A stretch of 44,696 bases of DNA from an uncultured Kangiellaceae bacterium (GTDB lineage: Bacteria; Pseudomonadota; Gammaproteobacteria; Enterobacterales; Kangiellaceae), in NCBI GenBank assembly GCA_905479925.1, contig CAJQOL010000036.1:1-44696 (forward strand), given 5' to 3'. Position 1 is the stretch's first letter. The number at the start of each line of letters is the position of its first letter. A model generated the notes under the pieces. It was not told the DNA's origin. It ran no database searches and saw only the letters and a list, made by a program, of their open reading frames with translations. Below are positions 1 through 9,399 of the stretch, piece after piece. A program made the position numbers and the translations under genes.

Positions 1-279
1 TATCCCGCCGGTGAAGCTTGGTTGAATGCCTGGTCAGAAGATCCCAGCCTTCAGTTATATAGCAGCGACAATTTTCATCCTAGCATATTGGGTACTTATC
101 TTAGTGCGCTAGTGATGCTAGAGCAAATCGGTGAAATTGAGCTAAACACATTAGCACCATTAATTCCATCGAGTACAGGTGACGTAGAAATTTCAAATGA
201 GCTTGCAACTATTTTGCAAAATGCGGCGATAAAAGCGAATCGTGATTTTGCGCTAATTTATCCAGACGACAGCAAATAA
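1..279 (+). CDS. SGNH/GDSL-like hydrolase, C-terminal fragment
   Basis: The reading frame is open to the left edge, so the gene starts outside the window and only about 92 C-terminal residues are seen. The segment DNFHPSILGTYLSALV fits the last conserved block of SGNH/GDSL hydrolases, where the catalytic Asp and His sit in a D-x-x-H arrangement followed by a Gly-Thr-Tyr-Leu helix start. Known family members are esterases or related hydrolases, often exported. The Ser, Gly and Asn blocks are upstream and cannot be checked, so substrate and signal peptide are unknown. The next gene lies 50 bases downstream on the same strand and may be cotranscribed. The family call rests on one motif. Confidence 0.62.
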   Translation, partial: YPAGEAWLNAWSEDPSLQLYSSDNFHPSILGTYLSALVMLEQIGEIELNTLAPLIPSSTGDVEISNELATILQNAAIKANRDFALIYPDDSK

Positions 280-329
280 TTGAGAGCGACTAAGCTAGAA
301 TAACTGAGCGCGTTCAACAGGAAAAAAAC

Positions 330-1340
330 ATGAATAAAGTTAGAAATACCAAAGTAACCCTCTTATTAGCACTATGTTTCTGGAGCGTTACTGTTTCAGC
401 CACATTTCAAAGTGAAGTCGTTGAAATTAATGGACAGAGTTTTCATACCAGCGAATGGCATGCAACGCCTACGGACGCTTCTGTTGATAAAACAAAAGCG
501 ATTATTTTATTATCGGGTCCAACTGACAATTGGAACTCCGACTCCGCCTGGTTTGCAAGCCTGGCTCCTCTTCTAGCTAAAGAGAACCGAGTTATTGCTA
601 TTGACCGTTCAGGTCAGGTTACATCAAACCCTTCAGCTTCTTTAGGTTATGTAAACTTTGGTCACTCTATTGAAAAAATCCTGCAACACTTTAAGTTAGA
701 ACAAGTTAATATTGTCGCATTCGCGTCGGCAAATCTGTCGGTTCTGGCTTATCTATCTAACAAACCACTGCAGACAATACAGTCTGTTACGTTAATTGAT
801 CCTGATGTTTTAACCCCGTTTTCCATCGCTCGATATACTAATGACGCCAAGCCATTTAAAGAAAATTTAAGCCGCTACACAAACTATATTGGTGCCGGTA
901 AATATAATCAGAGAGCAAAACAAAAAAACGAAATGGAACTGAAGCATTTACAGGAAATAGTAGACGATAAAACCAACGTAGACTGGCAATATATCGATTG
1001 GATGTTTGCCAAGCGACTTTCCATTACGAATTTAAAAAATCTTATCTCCGAGATTGCTATTTACGAACAGGACTTACTCAAGGCAAGTAGCTATCATTTT
1101 GACGGAGACTTCCCTCTGACCATCATTGATACCAATTTTGAACAAAAATATATTGAACAAGAATCACACGAAGATAAGAAAGCATCCCTCATTGAATGGC
1201 GTCAAGATGCTCAGAACTACTACAAAAAGCTAGCTGAATCCTCTAAAGCTAACCGCTATATTTATTTAGATACAACAGAGCACTTAGTGATCTTTTCAGA
1301 ACCAGTTAAAATTGCAAAAATAATAACTTTTTCAAATTAA
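330..1340 (+). CDS. Exported alpha/beta-hydrolase-like protein with altered nucleophile elbow
   Basis: 336 residues. An N-terminal hydrophobic stretch (about residues 8-24, ending VSA) looks like a Sec signal peptide, so the protein is probably periplasmic. The following region has the alpha/beta-hydrolase pattern: a strand with AIILLSGPTDNW, the VIAIDRSGQV strand, the VNIVAFASANLS elbow region, a VTLIDPD strand and a late TTEHLV that could give the catalytic His. The usual G-x-S-x-G elbow reads F-A-S-A-N, so the serine is kept but both flanking small glycines are gone. Activity is therefore uncertain. The gene ends 3 bases before the convergent fghA stop codon, leaving no room for a normal intergenic terminator. 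A specific substrate cannot be named. Confidence 0.6.
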   Translation: MNKVRNTKVTLLLALCFWSVTVSATFQSEVVEINGQSFHTSEWHATPTDASVDKTKAIILLSGPTDNWNSDSAWFASLAPLLAKENRVIAIDRSGQVTSNPSASLGYVNFGHSIEKILQHFKLEQVNIVAFASANLSVLAYLSNKPLQTIQSVTLIDPDVLTPFSIARYTNDAKPFKENLSRYTNYIGAGKYNQRAKQKNEMELKHLQEIVDDKTNVDWQYIDWMFAKRLSITNLKNLISEIAIYEQDLLKASSYHFDGDFPLTIIDTNFEQKYIEQESHEDKKASLIEWRQDAQNYYKKLAESSKANRYIYLDTTEHLVIFSEPVKIAKIITFSN

Positions 1341-1343
1341 ATA

Positions 1344-2177
1344 TTACAAATACTGTTTGTGAAATTTTAGATGTTGTTCAATGAAACTAGCGATAAAATA
1401 GTAACTATGGTCATATCCGCCTCGCATATTTAGCTCGAGTGGATAGCCTTTTTTACTAGCAATTGCGACTAGTTTTTCAGGTTTTAATTGCTCTTCTAAA
1501 AACTGGTCAGCACTTCCCTGGTCTATCAAGGCTGGAATTACGGCGGATGTTGTTTGCATCAACTCCGTCGCATCATACTTACGCCATAGCTCCTTATCAC
1601 TTCCTAAATACTCATTAAATGCTCTTATGCCCCACGGACTAGAGCTAGGGTTACAAATAGGGCTAAATGCAGACACCGACTGGTATCTCGACGGGTTGTT
1701 AAAGGCCACAATTAATGCGCCATGCCCCCCCATGGAATGGCCAGAAATAGATCGTTTATCATTGACAGGAAAATTTTCTTCTATTAGTTGGGGAAGTTCG
1801 TCGACCACATAGTCGTACATTTGGTAATTCTGACTCCAGGGTTCTTCAGTAGCGTTGACATAAAAGCCCGCACCTTTTCCTAAGTCGTAACGTTCATTAT
1901 CGCTTATACTTTCCCCTCGAGGGCTGGTATCCGGGGCAACCAACGCAACCCCTAGCTCTGCCGCAATTCGTTGAGCACCGGCTTTTTGTATAAAATTTTC
2001 ATCGCTGCAAGTTAAACCAGACAACCAGTACAAAACCGGAACGGGTAAACTTTCAGAGGCTTCTGGCGGCAAATATATTGAGAAACGCATTTCACAATTT
2101 AGAGTTTCCGACATATGACTAAACTGTCTATTGGCACCGTTAAACAACCTGCTACTGGCTAATTCTTCAATAGGCAT
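1344..2177 (-). CDS. fghA: S-formylglutathione hydrolase
   Basis: 277 residues, the usual length of the esterase D / FrmB family. It hydrolyses S-formylglutathione to formate and glutathione, the second step of glutathione-dependent formaldehyde removal in the cytoplasm. The nucleophile motif [10 protein letters not shown] puts Ser at residue 148. Likely triad partners are Asp224 (DQGSAD) and His257 (YDHSYYF). The conserved [14 protein letters not shown] and APDTSPRG segments are also present. No signal peptide is seen. The gene lies 52 bases downstream of frmA on the same strand, so the two form the classical two-step pathway and are probably one transcript. The ATG at 2177 has a purine-rich AGGAATTCCT stretch just upstream. 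Confidence 0.95.
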   Translation of the reverse strand: MPIEELASSRLFNGANRQFSHMSETLNCEMRFSIYLPPEASESLPVPVLYWLSGLTCSDENFIQKAGAQRIAAELGVALVAPDTSPRGESISDNERYDLGKGAGFYVNATEEPWSQNYQMYDYVVDELPQLIEENFPVNDKRSISGHSMGGHGALIVAFNNPSRYQSVSAFSPICNPSSSPWGIRAFNEYLGSDKELWRKYDATELMQTTSAVIPALIDQGSADQFLEEQLKPEKLVAIASKKGYPLELNMRGGYDHSYYFIASFIEQHLKFHKQYL

Positions 2178-2229
2178 AGGAATTCCTTTATAAGCTACCG
2201 GTGTTATTAAAATACTTTAGGTATTAAGA

Positions 2230-3435
<1,206 letters not shown>

Positions 3436-3496
3436 TTATTGTTTACGTACAAATCTTATTTATAGATTGATATTTAGTCCCTTGTTGCCAATTTAA

Positions 3497-5788
3497 TTAT
3501 TGATTGGAGTCTAATCGTTCAATTGTTGACCTTCGGTCCATTAATTGAGTCAACACAACTCTTCCGCTTTTCACTGAAAAATAACGTCGTTGACGGCCTT
3601 CGAATGGCACAACGACCGAAACCAAATCATTGGTTAAGTCAAATTCAAAGATTCCAGCAGCACCGCTTTCAACTCCAACTTTAATACCACCTTCAACACC
3701 AAAATAATAGACCTTATTACCATCTAGGTTCCAACTTAACCAGTTAGTTCCTTCAAATTTATCCAGTATTTTAACCGCGGCAGCAAAGCTAGCAGGCGCG
3801 GAACTTTTTAGTTTTAAACGCCATAACCCAGCCTCATGAATTCGAGAAACAATCAAATCGCCGCTACTATGTTGGTTTACACTATATCCTCCAAACCGAG
3901 TGATCTGCCGATGGCCTTTGGTTAATAGATTGAGCTCCCAAATCTGCCACTCTCCTGATTTATCAGACGAATAAAACACGCTTTTACCGTCCAGAGACCA
4001 ACTAGCATTGGCCGGGCGGTGAGACTTTTCTATAATCCGCGAAATTGTGCCGGTTAAAACATCTAAAGAATAAATAGCTTCTTCGTATTGAAACATAATT
4101 TGGTCATCGTCAGGGGACCATTTAAGGGGAGTTAAACCTAATGACGCTGGAGCAGACGATAGTTGGCTAACCGCCCCATTTTCTGCAAGCATCCAAATTT
4201 GATTTAGTCCAGAACGATCACTTAGAAATGCAATGTTTTCGCTGCTATTAGCAATTGTAGGCATTAAGTCAGAGTATCTAGAAGCTGTTAGCCGTCTAGA
4301 TTCAGAATCACCCGTAAGGGAATAATCAACAAGATCCATATTGCCGGTTTGTCTCACCAAAAAAATTCGCTCTGCTAGACTGTCAGTAGAGAATGAAGAC
4401 AAATTGTCTACATCACCAAAAACGGACTGATAAGATTCATTCAAATAATCAAATCGCCTTAGCCCTTTGTCGTCATCTATTAAGACGGCATCATAATTTC
4501 CGAACCAACTTATATTACTTACACGAGCATTTAACTCAAAACGCTTTATTAACGCTTGGCTTTCAAAATCTCGATTGGTTAAATCTAAAGGTATGGTCAG
4601 GTCATAAATGCTAGCTTGACTCTGCCCTCCTGACAGATAACGAATGATGATAAGGCGCTTACCATCAAGCCGCCCAACCACTTTATAATCGCCGCGCAAA
4701 TTTCCGCCTTGAGGAGGTAAGGTTAATTGGCTCGTTTTTTTAGATATCAGCGAATAACTATAAACAGCATATGGACGAGCATAAGACTCTCTGTCAGTAA
4801 AATAAACAGTTTTTCCGTCCGCACTCCATGCTAAATTTACTGATGAGCGCTCACTACAATCGAAAAGTTTTTGCGGCTTAGTGAGTGTTGCTTGATTCCC
4901 CCTTTCTAAGTGATAAAGAATAACTTCGCACTGACGTTGATAATAATTGTTCCATCGACTAACAACCAGCGACTTGGAATCTGGACTCCAAGCCATATCT
5001 AACAACAAGCCTGAAACATTTCCAGTCGGCTCAGCCTCTAACTCCTTACCAAACAGTTTTGTTAGGTAAATCATTTCCTCATTGCTCTCTTTGGCTGCCC
5101 CTGCGTACACTAAATATTGACCGTCGGGGGAAAAACACGGTGCTTTTGCATATTCTTCGTTTATAGGTAAAGCACTTAATTTGTATTCATCAAAAGAAGA
5201 TTCTTTGGCAAAATAGTCGCTGAACATATGGTAAAAAATAGTTATGCTGAACGCGATGAAAAATATAATCTTTAACGATGCGATATCTAGACCGAAGGAA
5301 TTTTTGTTTTCTGCTTTTTGCTTGTTATTGTTATTGTTATTGTTAAAAAAACTATTGCCCGGTTGAGCAGGACTAAAAGCCTCGGCTGCGTTTTGCTCTG
5401 AGTTTTTTGTGTCCGCTACGGAGGGTTCACTCAGTGAATCCTTAGATATCCCGCTATAAGACGGACTATCAGTTATATTAATTGACAATCGATAACCAAC
5501 TTTAGGAATTGTTTCAATTTGTGGAATAGGTTCTGCGGACCGCTTTAGAATTTGACGAATTTGAGATATAGCTCGACTAACCGCATTACTACTAACAACC
5601 TGTCCGCGCCAGACATCCTTAGTTAGTTGTTCTCTAGTGACCACACGCCCCTGGTGTTGATACAGATAAAACACCACATCAACCAGCTTAGGTTCTATTT
5701 GACGGGCGTCGTCACCATCGTACAAAGTATTAGACTCAATATCTAACACCAAGCTGCCTAAGGCAATTTTTTTAATGGAACTGTTCAT
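3497..5788 (-). CDS. CadC-like winged-helix regulator with TM anchor and PD40/TolB propeller
   Basis: About 763 residues. Residues 10-105 form an OmpR/PhoB-type winged helix (the segment EQLTKDVWRGQVVSSNAVSRAISQIRQIL is typical, ending in TIPKVGYRL). Next come a low-complexity linker with a seven-Asn run, one transmembrane helix near residues 170-190, and a long periplasmic region with repeated SPDGQYLVYAG / SWSLDGKSVFYSS-type blades of the PD40/TolB propeller class. This architecture is that of one-component membrane regulators of the ToxR/CadC group. The signal and the target genes are unknown. I start at ATG 5788; a TTG six codons upstream (5806) is possible, and neither has a clear Shine-Dalgarno. 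It begins 46 bases after the PilU-like gene and could be cotranscribed with it. Confidence 0.85.
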   Translation of the reverse strand: MNSSIKKIALGSLVLDIESNTLYDGDDARQIEPKLVDVVFYLYQHQGRVVTREQLTKDVWRGQVVSSNAVSRAISQIRQILKRSAEPIPQIETIPKVGYRLSINITDSPSYSGISKDSLSEPSVADTKNSEQNAAEAFSPAQPGNSFFNNNNNNNKQKAENKNSFGLDIASLKIIFFIAFSITIFYHMFSDYFAKESSFDEYKLSALPINEEYAKAPCFSPDGQYLVYAGAAKESNEEMIYLTKLFGKELEAEPTGNVSGLLLDMAWSPDSKSLVVSRWNNYYQRQCEVILYHLERGNQATLTKPQKLFDCSERSSVNLAWSADGKTVYFTDRESYARPYAVYSYSLISKKTSQLTLPPQGGNLRGDYKVVGRLDGKRLIIIRYLSGGQSQASIYDLTIPLDLTNRDFESQALIKRFELNARVSNISWFGNYDAVLIDDDKGLRRFDYLNESYQSVFGDVDNLSSFSTDSLAERIFLVRQTGNMDLVDYSLTGDSESRRLTASRYSDLMPTIANSSENIAFLSDRSGLNQIWMLAENGAVSQLSSAPASLGLTPLKWSPDDDQIMFQYEEAIYSLDVLTGTISRIIEKSHRPANASWSLDGKSVFYSSDKSGEWQIWELNLLTKGHRQITRFGGYSVNQHSSGDLIVSRIHEAGLWRLKLKSSAPASFAAAVKILDKFEGTNWLSWNLDGNKVYYFGVEGGIKVGVESGAAGIFEFDLTNDLVSVVVPFEGRQRRYFSVKSGRVVLTQLMDRRSTIERLDSNQ
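5322..5345. repeat. Four-copy hexanucleotide microsatellite inside the regulator gene
   Basis: Four perfect copies of TTGTTA lie on the plus strand. Read in the coding direction they alternate AAC and AAT codons and make the run of seven asparagines in the linker between the winged helix and the membrane helix. Copy-number slippage would change the linker by two residues at a time without shifting the frame. Confidence 0.9.
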
Positions 5789-5834
5789 AGAACTATCGAT
5801 AAACAACTATTAATATTCAGCATAGTTAATGCTA

Positions 5835-7370
5835 TTAACGTCTGTTGACCGGAAAATTTTTCAAAAGAACACCAACTCCGGCGTTAAGTTCTCTTTGGTT
5901 TTCTTGATAGGTCGCTTTCTTTTTCCTCGCTGCGACCCTGAACACCGCTTTTTTCGACTCAGTATCAACGATATTTACCATCAAGGTTGTGTAAGCTTTG
6001 TCTTCATGATTCATATAGTCGTAACGGTCCGACTTTCCAGAAATAGACTCAAGCTTCAAGCTTTCTTCTCTTTTTATACCTAATGCATACTGAACTTCTA
6101 TGTCGCCGCCACCATTTACTAGCCTTAAACCTTTGTTATCCAGTGCCATCATCAATGCCATATTTAGCTTTTGATTAGCGATTTCCGACTTTGAGTCAAC
6201 CTTCATTAGTTTTAACGTATAAGTCGAATATTTTTCGAAAGGAGCTTCCCGATTAATGGAAAACTCCGAACCAGGCGCACTAGCTTCTTGTGCTAAGTCA
6301 CTCGCTCCACCATCCTCCCCTAAACGGAATTTCAATGCCAAGTTGTTTTTAGAATCTGCTTTCCTTAAGCCTTCTTCTAGACTGATTTTTTCTTCTTTTA
6401 TCAATTTATAGAGAGCTTGGTCAAAGGTTTGGTTAACCTTGTCTTCCGATCTTTCCATTGCTTCTTTTATTTCTTCAATTTTTCCAAACTCAATCAGCTC
6501 TTTAACAAAGGGGGTCACTTGCATCATTTCGATTGCAGCAACTCGCCGGTTAGTGATACCGATACACAGACGTTGTGCGACAACTGCACGGAGATTTAAC
6601 GCCAAATCTTGCAAAATCTGTTGTTTGGCTTCCTCTGGGAAAAAATTGAATATTCTCTCCAGCGCTTGGTTTGCATTACTTGCATGCAACGTCGCCAAAC
6701 AGAGATGTCCAGTTTCCGCATAAGTTAATGCTTGTTTCATTGTTGCTCGATCGCGAATCTCACCGATTAAAATCACATCTGGAGCTTCTCGCATTGCATT
6801 TTTTAGAGCAATTTCAAACGAATCTGTATCAACACCAACCTCACGCTGATTAACTAGGCTTTTCTTGTTTTTGTGCGTAAATTCGATCGGATCTTCAATG
6901 GTTAGAATATGGCCCGTCCGATGAGTATTTCGATAATCGATCATCGAAGCCAGAGTAGTTGATTTTCCTGTACCGGTAGAACCAACCAGCAGAATTAACC
7001 CTCTTTCCAGTTGAATTAAGTCTTTTAAACCTTCCGGTAAACCTAACTCTTCAATCGACGGTATTATTTTTTTAATATATCTTACAACCATGGCCGGCTC
7101 ACCACTTTGCTGAAAGATATTAATTCTAAAACGACCGAGCGATTCAATTTTTAGAGATTTGTTAAGCTCTTTATCGCGATTAAATTCAGCAATTTCAGAT
7201 TCATTCAAAATCGAGAATATCAAGGTATGGTTAGCCTCTTCGTCTAACTTTACATCCCTCACCGGACGCATTTTACCTTCTACTTTTATTAATGGCTCGC
7301 AATCAACGCTGATAAACAAATCTGATGCCTGTTGCACAACCATTGCAGCCAGCAGCTCTATAAGATCCAT
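5835..7370 (-). CDS. PilT/PilU-type pilus ATPase fused to a DUF4136-like domain
   Basis: 511 residues, against roughly 340-380 for ordinary PilT/PilU. Residues 1-350 are a complete PilU-like hexameric secretion ATPase: Walker A GSTGTGKS at 130-137, Asp box near 157-164, Walker B with ILIGEIRD at 200-207 and His box GHLCLATLHA at 221-230. The usual PilU ending DQALYKLIKEEKISLEEGLRKADSKNNL is also kept (split here only for reading). These ATPases power type IV pilus retraction at the inner face of the membrane. After a short linker, residues 380-508 resemble DUF4136, a domain normally found in exported lipoproteins: YSTYTLKL, then GLRLVNGGGDIEVQYALG, then LMVNIVDTESKKAVFRVAA, ending LLKNFP. No signal peptide or lipobox separates the parts. 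No other pilus gene is nearby. The downstream neighbour is the CadC-like regulator. Confidence 0.88.
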   Translation of the reverse strand: MDLIELLAAMVVQQASDLFISVDCEPLIKVEGKMRPVRDVKLDEEANHTLIFSILNESEIAEFNRDKELNKSLKIESLGRFRINIFQQSGEPAMVVRYIKKIIPSIEELGLPEGLKDLIQLERGLILLVGSTGTGKSTTLASMIDYRNTHRTGHILTIEDPIEFTHKNKKSLVNQREVGVDTDSFEIALKNAMREAPDVILIGEIRDRATMKQALTYAETGHLCLATLHASNANQALERIFNFFPEEAKQQILQDLALNLRAVVAQRLCIGITNRRVAAIEMMQVTPFVKELIEFGKIEEIKEAMERSEDKVNQTFDQALYKLIKEEKISLEEGLRKADSKNNLALKFRLGEDGGASDLAQEASAPGSEFSINREAPFEKYSTYTLKLMKVDSKSEIANQKLNMALMMALDNKGLRLVNGGGDIEVQYALGIKREESLKLESISGKSDRYDYMNHEDKAYTTLMVNIVDTESKKAVFRVAARKKKATYQENQRELNAGVGVLLKNFPVNRR

Positions 7371-7713
7371 AGTTCTCTCTTTATTGTTATTGTGTTGGTT
7401 TTACATGCAATTACCAATACTACACCAATATCTATATTTGGTTTAGTAAATTGTTGAGCTCGTCGACCATAGAAATTAGCCAATAAACAAGCAACTGATC
7501 TGCCTAAATTTAAAAATAAGCAGCCAATCCCCTAGCGTTTGCCCAACAGCTAAGCGCGAAGCGCCCCCTTAAAATTTCAAATGTTAAAACATTCGATTAA
7601 TGACTATTAACATTCTAATTATTTGCTTTGTGAACAAGGCGTAATATACTTTGCCCCCTATGAGAACCAGTCACGCTGGTCTAGCAAAAATAATACATTT
7701 GAGAGAAGAACCG
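7371..7713. other. Divergent intergenic region, pilU-like gene / yajG-like gene
   Basis: No gene is supported in this 343-base AT-rich stretch. It must hold the promoters of the two divergent genes. A short inverted repeat with arms AATGTT and AACATT lies at 7580-7593, and AACATT recurs at 7609-7614. For the rightward gene, a TATACT hexamer at 7645-7650 with TTTGCT 17 bases upstream is a weak candidate promoter. Confidence 0.5.
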
Positions 7714-8280
7714 ATGATTCGATCATTAGCAATGCCTACTGTAGCTCTTTTTCTGTGCCTAATACTTACCGCATGCAGCCCTAAAACACTCTATTACAAA
7801 CTAGATCCTGACTTTGGCAATATCAATGAAAATATCCAAAAGGCTGAATTAGTTGCTTTACAAGTCACCGATAAAAGAAGCCTTCCTTCACTCAAGGAAG
7901 AGCAGCTCAACGTAAAGGGTCCAGAACAAGAAGTAGAGCTTTTACGTAGCTTACTCATTGAACGCTTTAAGTCCGAAAATAAGAAAATCATCAGCAAGCC
8001 ACTTCTCGCTGATTTAGCTTTTCTTATAGAAATCAAACAATTAGAAGTTATCCTCAGTCCGGGGACCTTTAAGAGTGAATTTAGCGCAACTAGCCATTTT
8101 CAGCTCACCGTTACCAAAAAGGGTGAAACTTGGTCCAAAATCTTTCGTGCAAGCCGCACTCAAGAAGTAGCAAATCCAGTCAATAGTAACGAGGCAACAG
8201 GCCTTATTAATCAATTACTTAGCGAGCAATTTAACAAAGCTTTCTCGGACTCGGGGCTAAAACAGTTAATTGAACAATAG
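7714..8280 (+). CDS. YajG-like lipoprotein
   Basis: 188 residues from the ATG at 7714. I prefer this start to a TTG at 7651 because it has GAGAGAAG just upstream and begins directly with a lipoprotein signal peptide ending LILTAC, so Cys20 would be lipidated. The residue after Cys is Ser, which favours sorting to the outer membrane. The mature part (LYYKLDPDFGN..., VALQVTDKRSLPSL) resembles the YajG family of small uncharacterised envelope lipoproteins of similar length. Their molecular role is not established. It stands alone, with a beta-barrel gene 150 bases downstream on the same strand. I am confident of the lipoprotein call and less so of the family. Confidence 0.75.
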   Translation: MIRSLAMPTVALFLCLILTACSPKTLYYKLDPDFGNINENIQKAELVALQVTDKRSLPSLKEEQLNVKGPEQEVELLRSLLIERFKSENKKIISKPLLADLAFLIEIKQLEVILSPGTFKSEFSATSHFQLTVTKKGETWSKIFRASRTQEVANPVNSNEATGLINQLLSEQFNKAFSDSGLKQLIEQ

Positions 8281-8432
8281 GCAGTCGCTCGTTCATCAAG
8301 CGAACAATTCACTTATCTGCTAATAATTAGCCTCAAGATACTGATTTATTAGGTTTTTGTGAACATTTTCTGACTTTTTTTAAAAAGTTGGTCCATAATT
8401 GATACAGACTTTTAAACAACAGGCGATTTCTT

Positions 8433-9200
8433 ATGAACAAAAAACTTCCTTTTGTCGCAGCAGCAGGCTTTTTATTTTCTTCTTTCGTGCAGGCAGATGT
8501 TGCAGGTATTGAAGTCGGAGCTTACCAATGGACACCTGACTATTCGGGTTTAATTGCGGTCGATGACGGTTCTCAGGCCGGTACAGAACTAAACCTTTCC
8601 GACGATCTAGGCTTTTCAGATGATGAACATAACGTTATCTGGGCCTCACTTGAGCACCCAGTGCCATTTATTCCGAATATAAAGATAGTCTCTTCGGATT
8701 TGGACGCTGCAGCCGATTCTGTTTTAACGAGAGACATCAGTTTTGGTGGTCAAACTTATACCGCGTCTGAAAGCGTATCGAGCCAAATAGACTTATCAAA
8801 TACTGAATACACTTTATATTATGAATTCCTCGATAATTGGATTAATCTGGACGCAGGTATTACGCTAAGAGAATATGACGGCGCAGTTAGCTTAAGAACT
8901 GCTGCAACGGGGTCGAATATTAATGAGAGCGAAGTAATCGACTTCACGATTCCGCTACTTTATGTAAAGGGTAGAGTCGACCTGCCGTTGACAGGCTTTT
9001 TTGTGGACGGCGAAGTCAATATCATCAGTTTTGATGGTGATTCTGTTTCAGATACTGCTTTTTCGGTTGGATATGAATCAGATATCGGCCTTGGCGCAAA
9101 GGCGGGTTATAGGACTTTCAGTTTAGATGTTAGTGACTCTGATTTCGTTTCAGATCTTGAGTTTAGTGGCGCTTACGTGAGTGTATTTTTCCACTTCTAA
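8433..9200 (+). CDS. Outer-membrane beta-barrel protein, TIGR04219-like
   Basis: 255 residues with a clear signal peptide (residues 1-21, ending VQA). The mature N-terminus VAGIEVGAYQWTPDYSG and the alternating hydrophobic strands throughout match the small outer-membrane barrel family catalogued as TIGR04219. The protein ends in F-F-H-F, and a terminal Phe is the usual recognition signal for the BAM machinery. The composition is acidic (many Asp/Ser loops), as is common in marine outer-membrane proteins. Function is not known. It is followed by three short direct repeats and a strong bidirectional terminator, so it is probably monocistronic. Confidence 0.78.
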   Translation: MNKKLPFVAAAGFLFSSFVQADVAGIEVGAYQWTPDYSGLIAVDDGSQAGTELNLSDDLGFSDDEHNVIWASLEHPVPFIPNIKIVSSDLDAAADSVLTRDISFGGQTYTASESVSSQIDLSNTEYTLYYEFLDNWINLDAGITLREYDGAVSLRTAATGSNINESEVIDFTIPLLYVKGRVDLPLTGFFVDGEVNIISFDGDSVSDTAFSVGYESDIGLGAKAGYRTFSLDVSDSDFVSDLEFSGAYVSVFFHF

Positions 9201-9251
9201 ATCGCTGTATTTGATGTTTATGTTTAACGACTGCTTTTAGCTACTATAGTA

Positions 9252-9300
9252 AGTTGATAAAAATTTGGTTAGTTGATAAAAAATATCGCTAGTCGATAAA
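9252..9300. repeat. Three short direct repeats AGTTGATAAA-type
   Basis: Copies AGTTGATAA at 9252, AGTTGATAAA at 9271 and AGTCGATAAA at 9291 are spaced 19 and 20 bases apart, just before the terminator hairpin. The spacing of about two helical turns is regular. Whether they bind anything or are slippage products is unknown. Confidence 0.7.
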
Positions 9301-9328
9301 AAAGGCCGAGGTAACCTCGGCTTTTTTG
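9298..9328 (+). terminator. Bidirectional rho-independent terminator
   Basis: The stem GCCGAGG / CCTCGGC (9305-9311 and 9315-9321) has a TAA loop, with an A-run before and six T after. It can serve both the beta-barrel gene on its left and the convergent ampG-like gene on its right. Confidence 0.9.
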
Positions 9329-9399
9329 TGTCTGAGTGCTTAATAGCCTCGAAACCGGTATTCCACTCTTTTAACTTTTATCGACTTTCCATTTAGCCG

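Noticed and set aside
6439..6723. Open reading frames on the plus strand inside the PilU-like gene
   Set aside because: They are antisense to the conserved ATPase core, have no recognisable domain and no ribosome-binding site; they follow from the codon use of the real gene.
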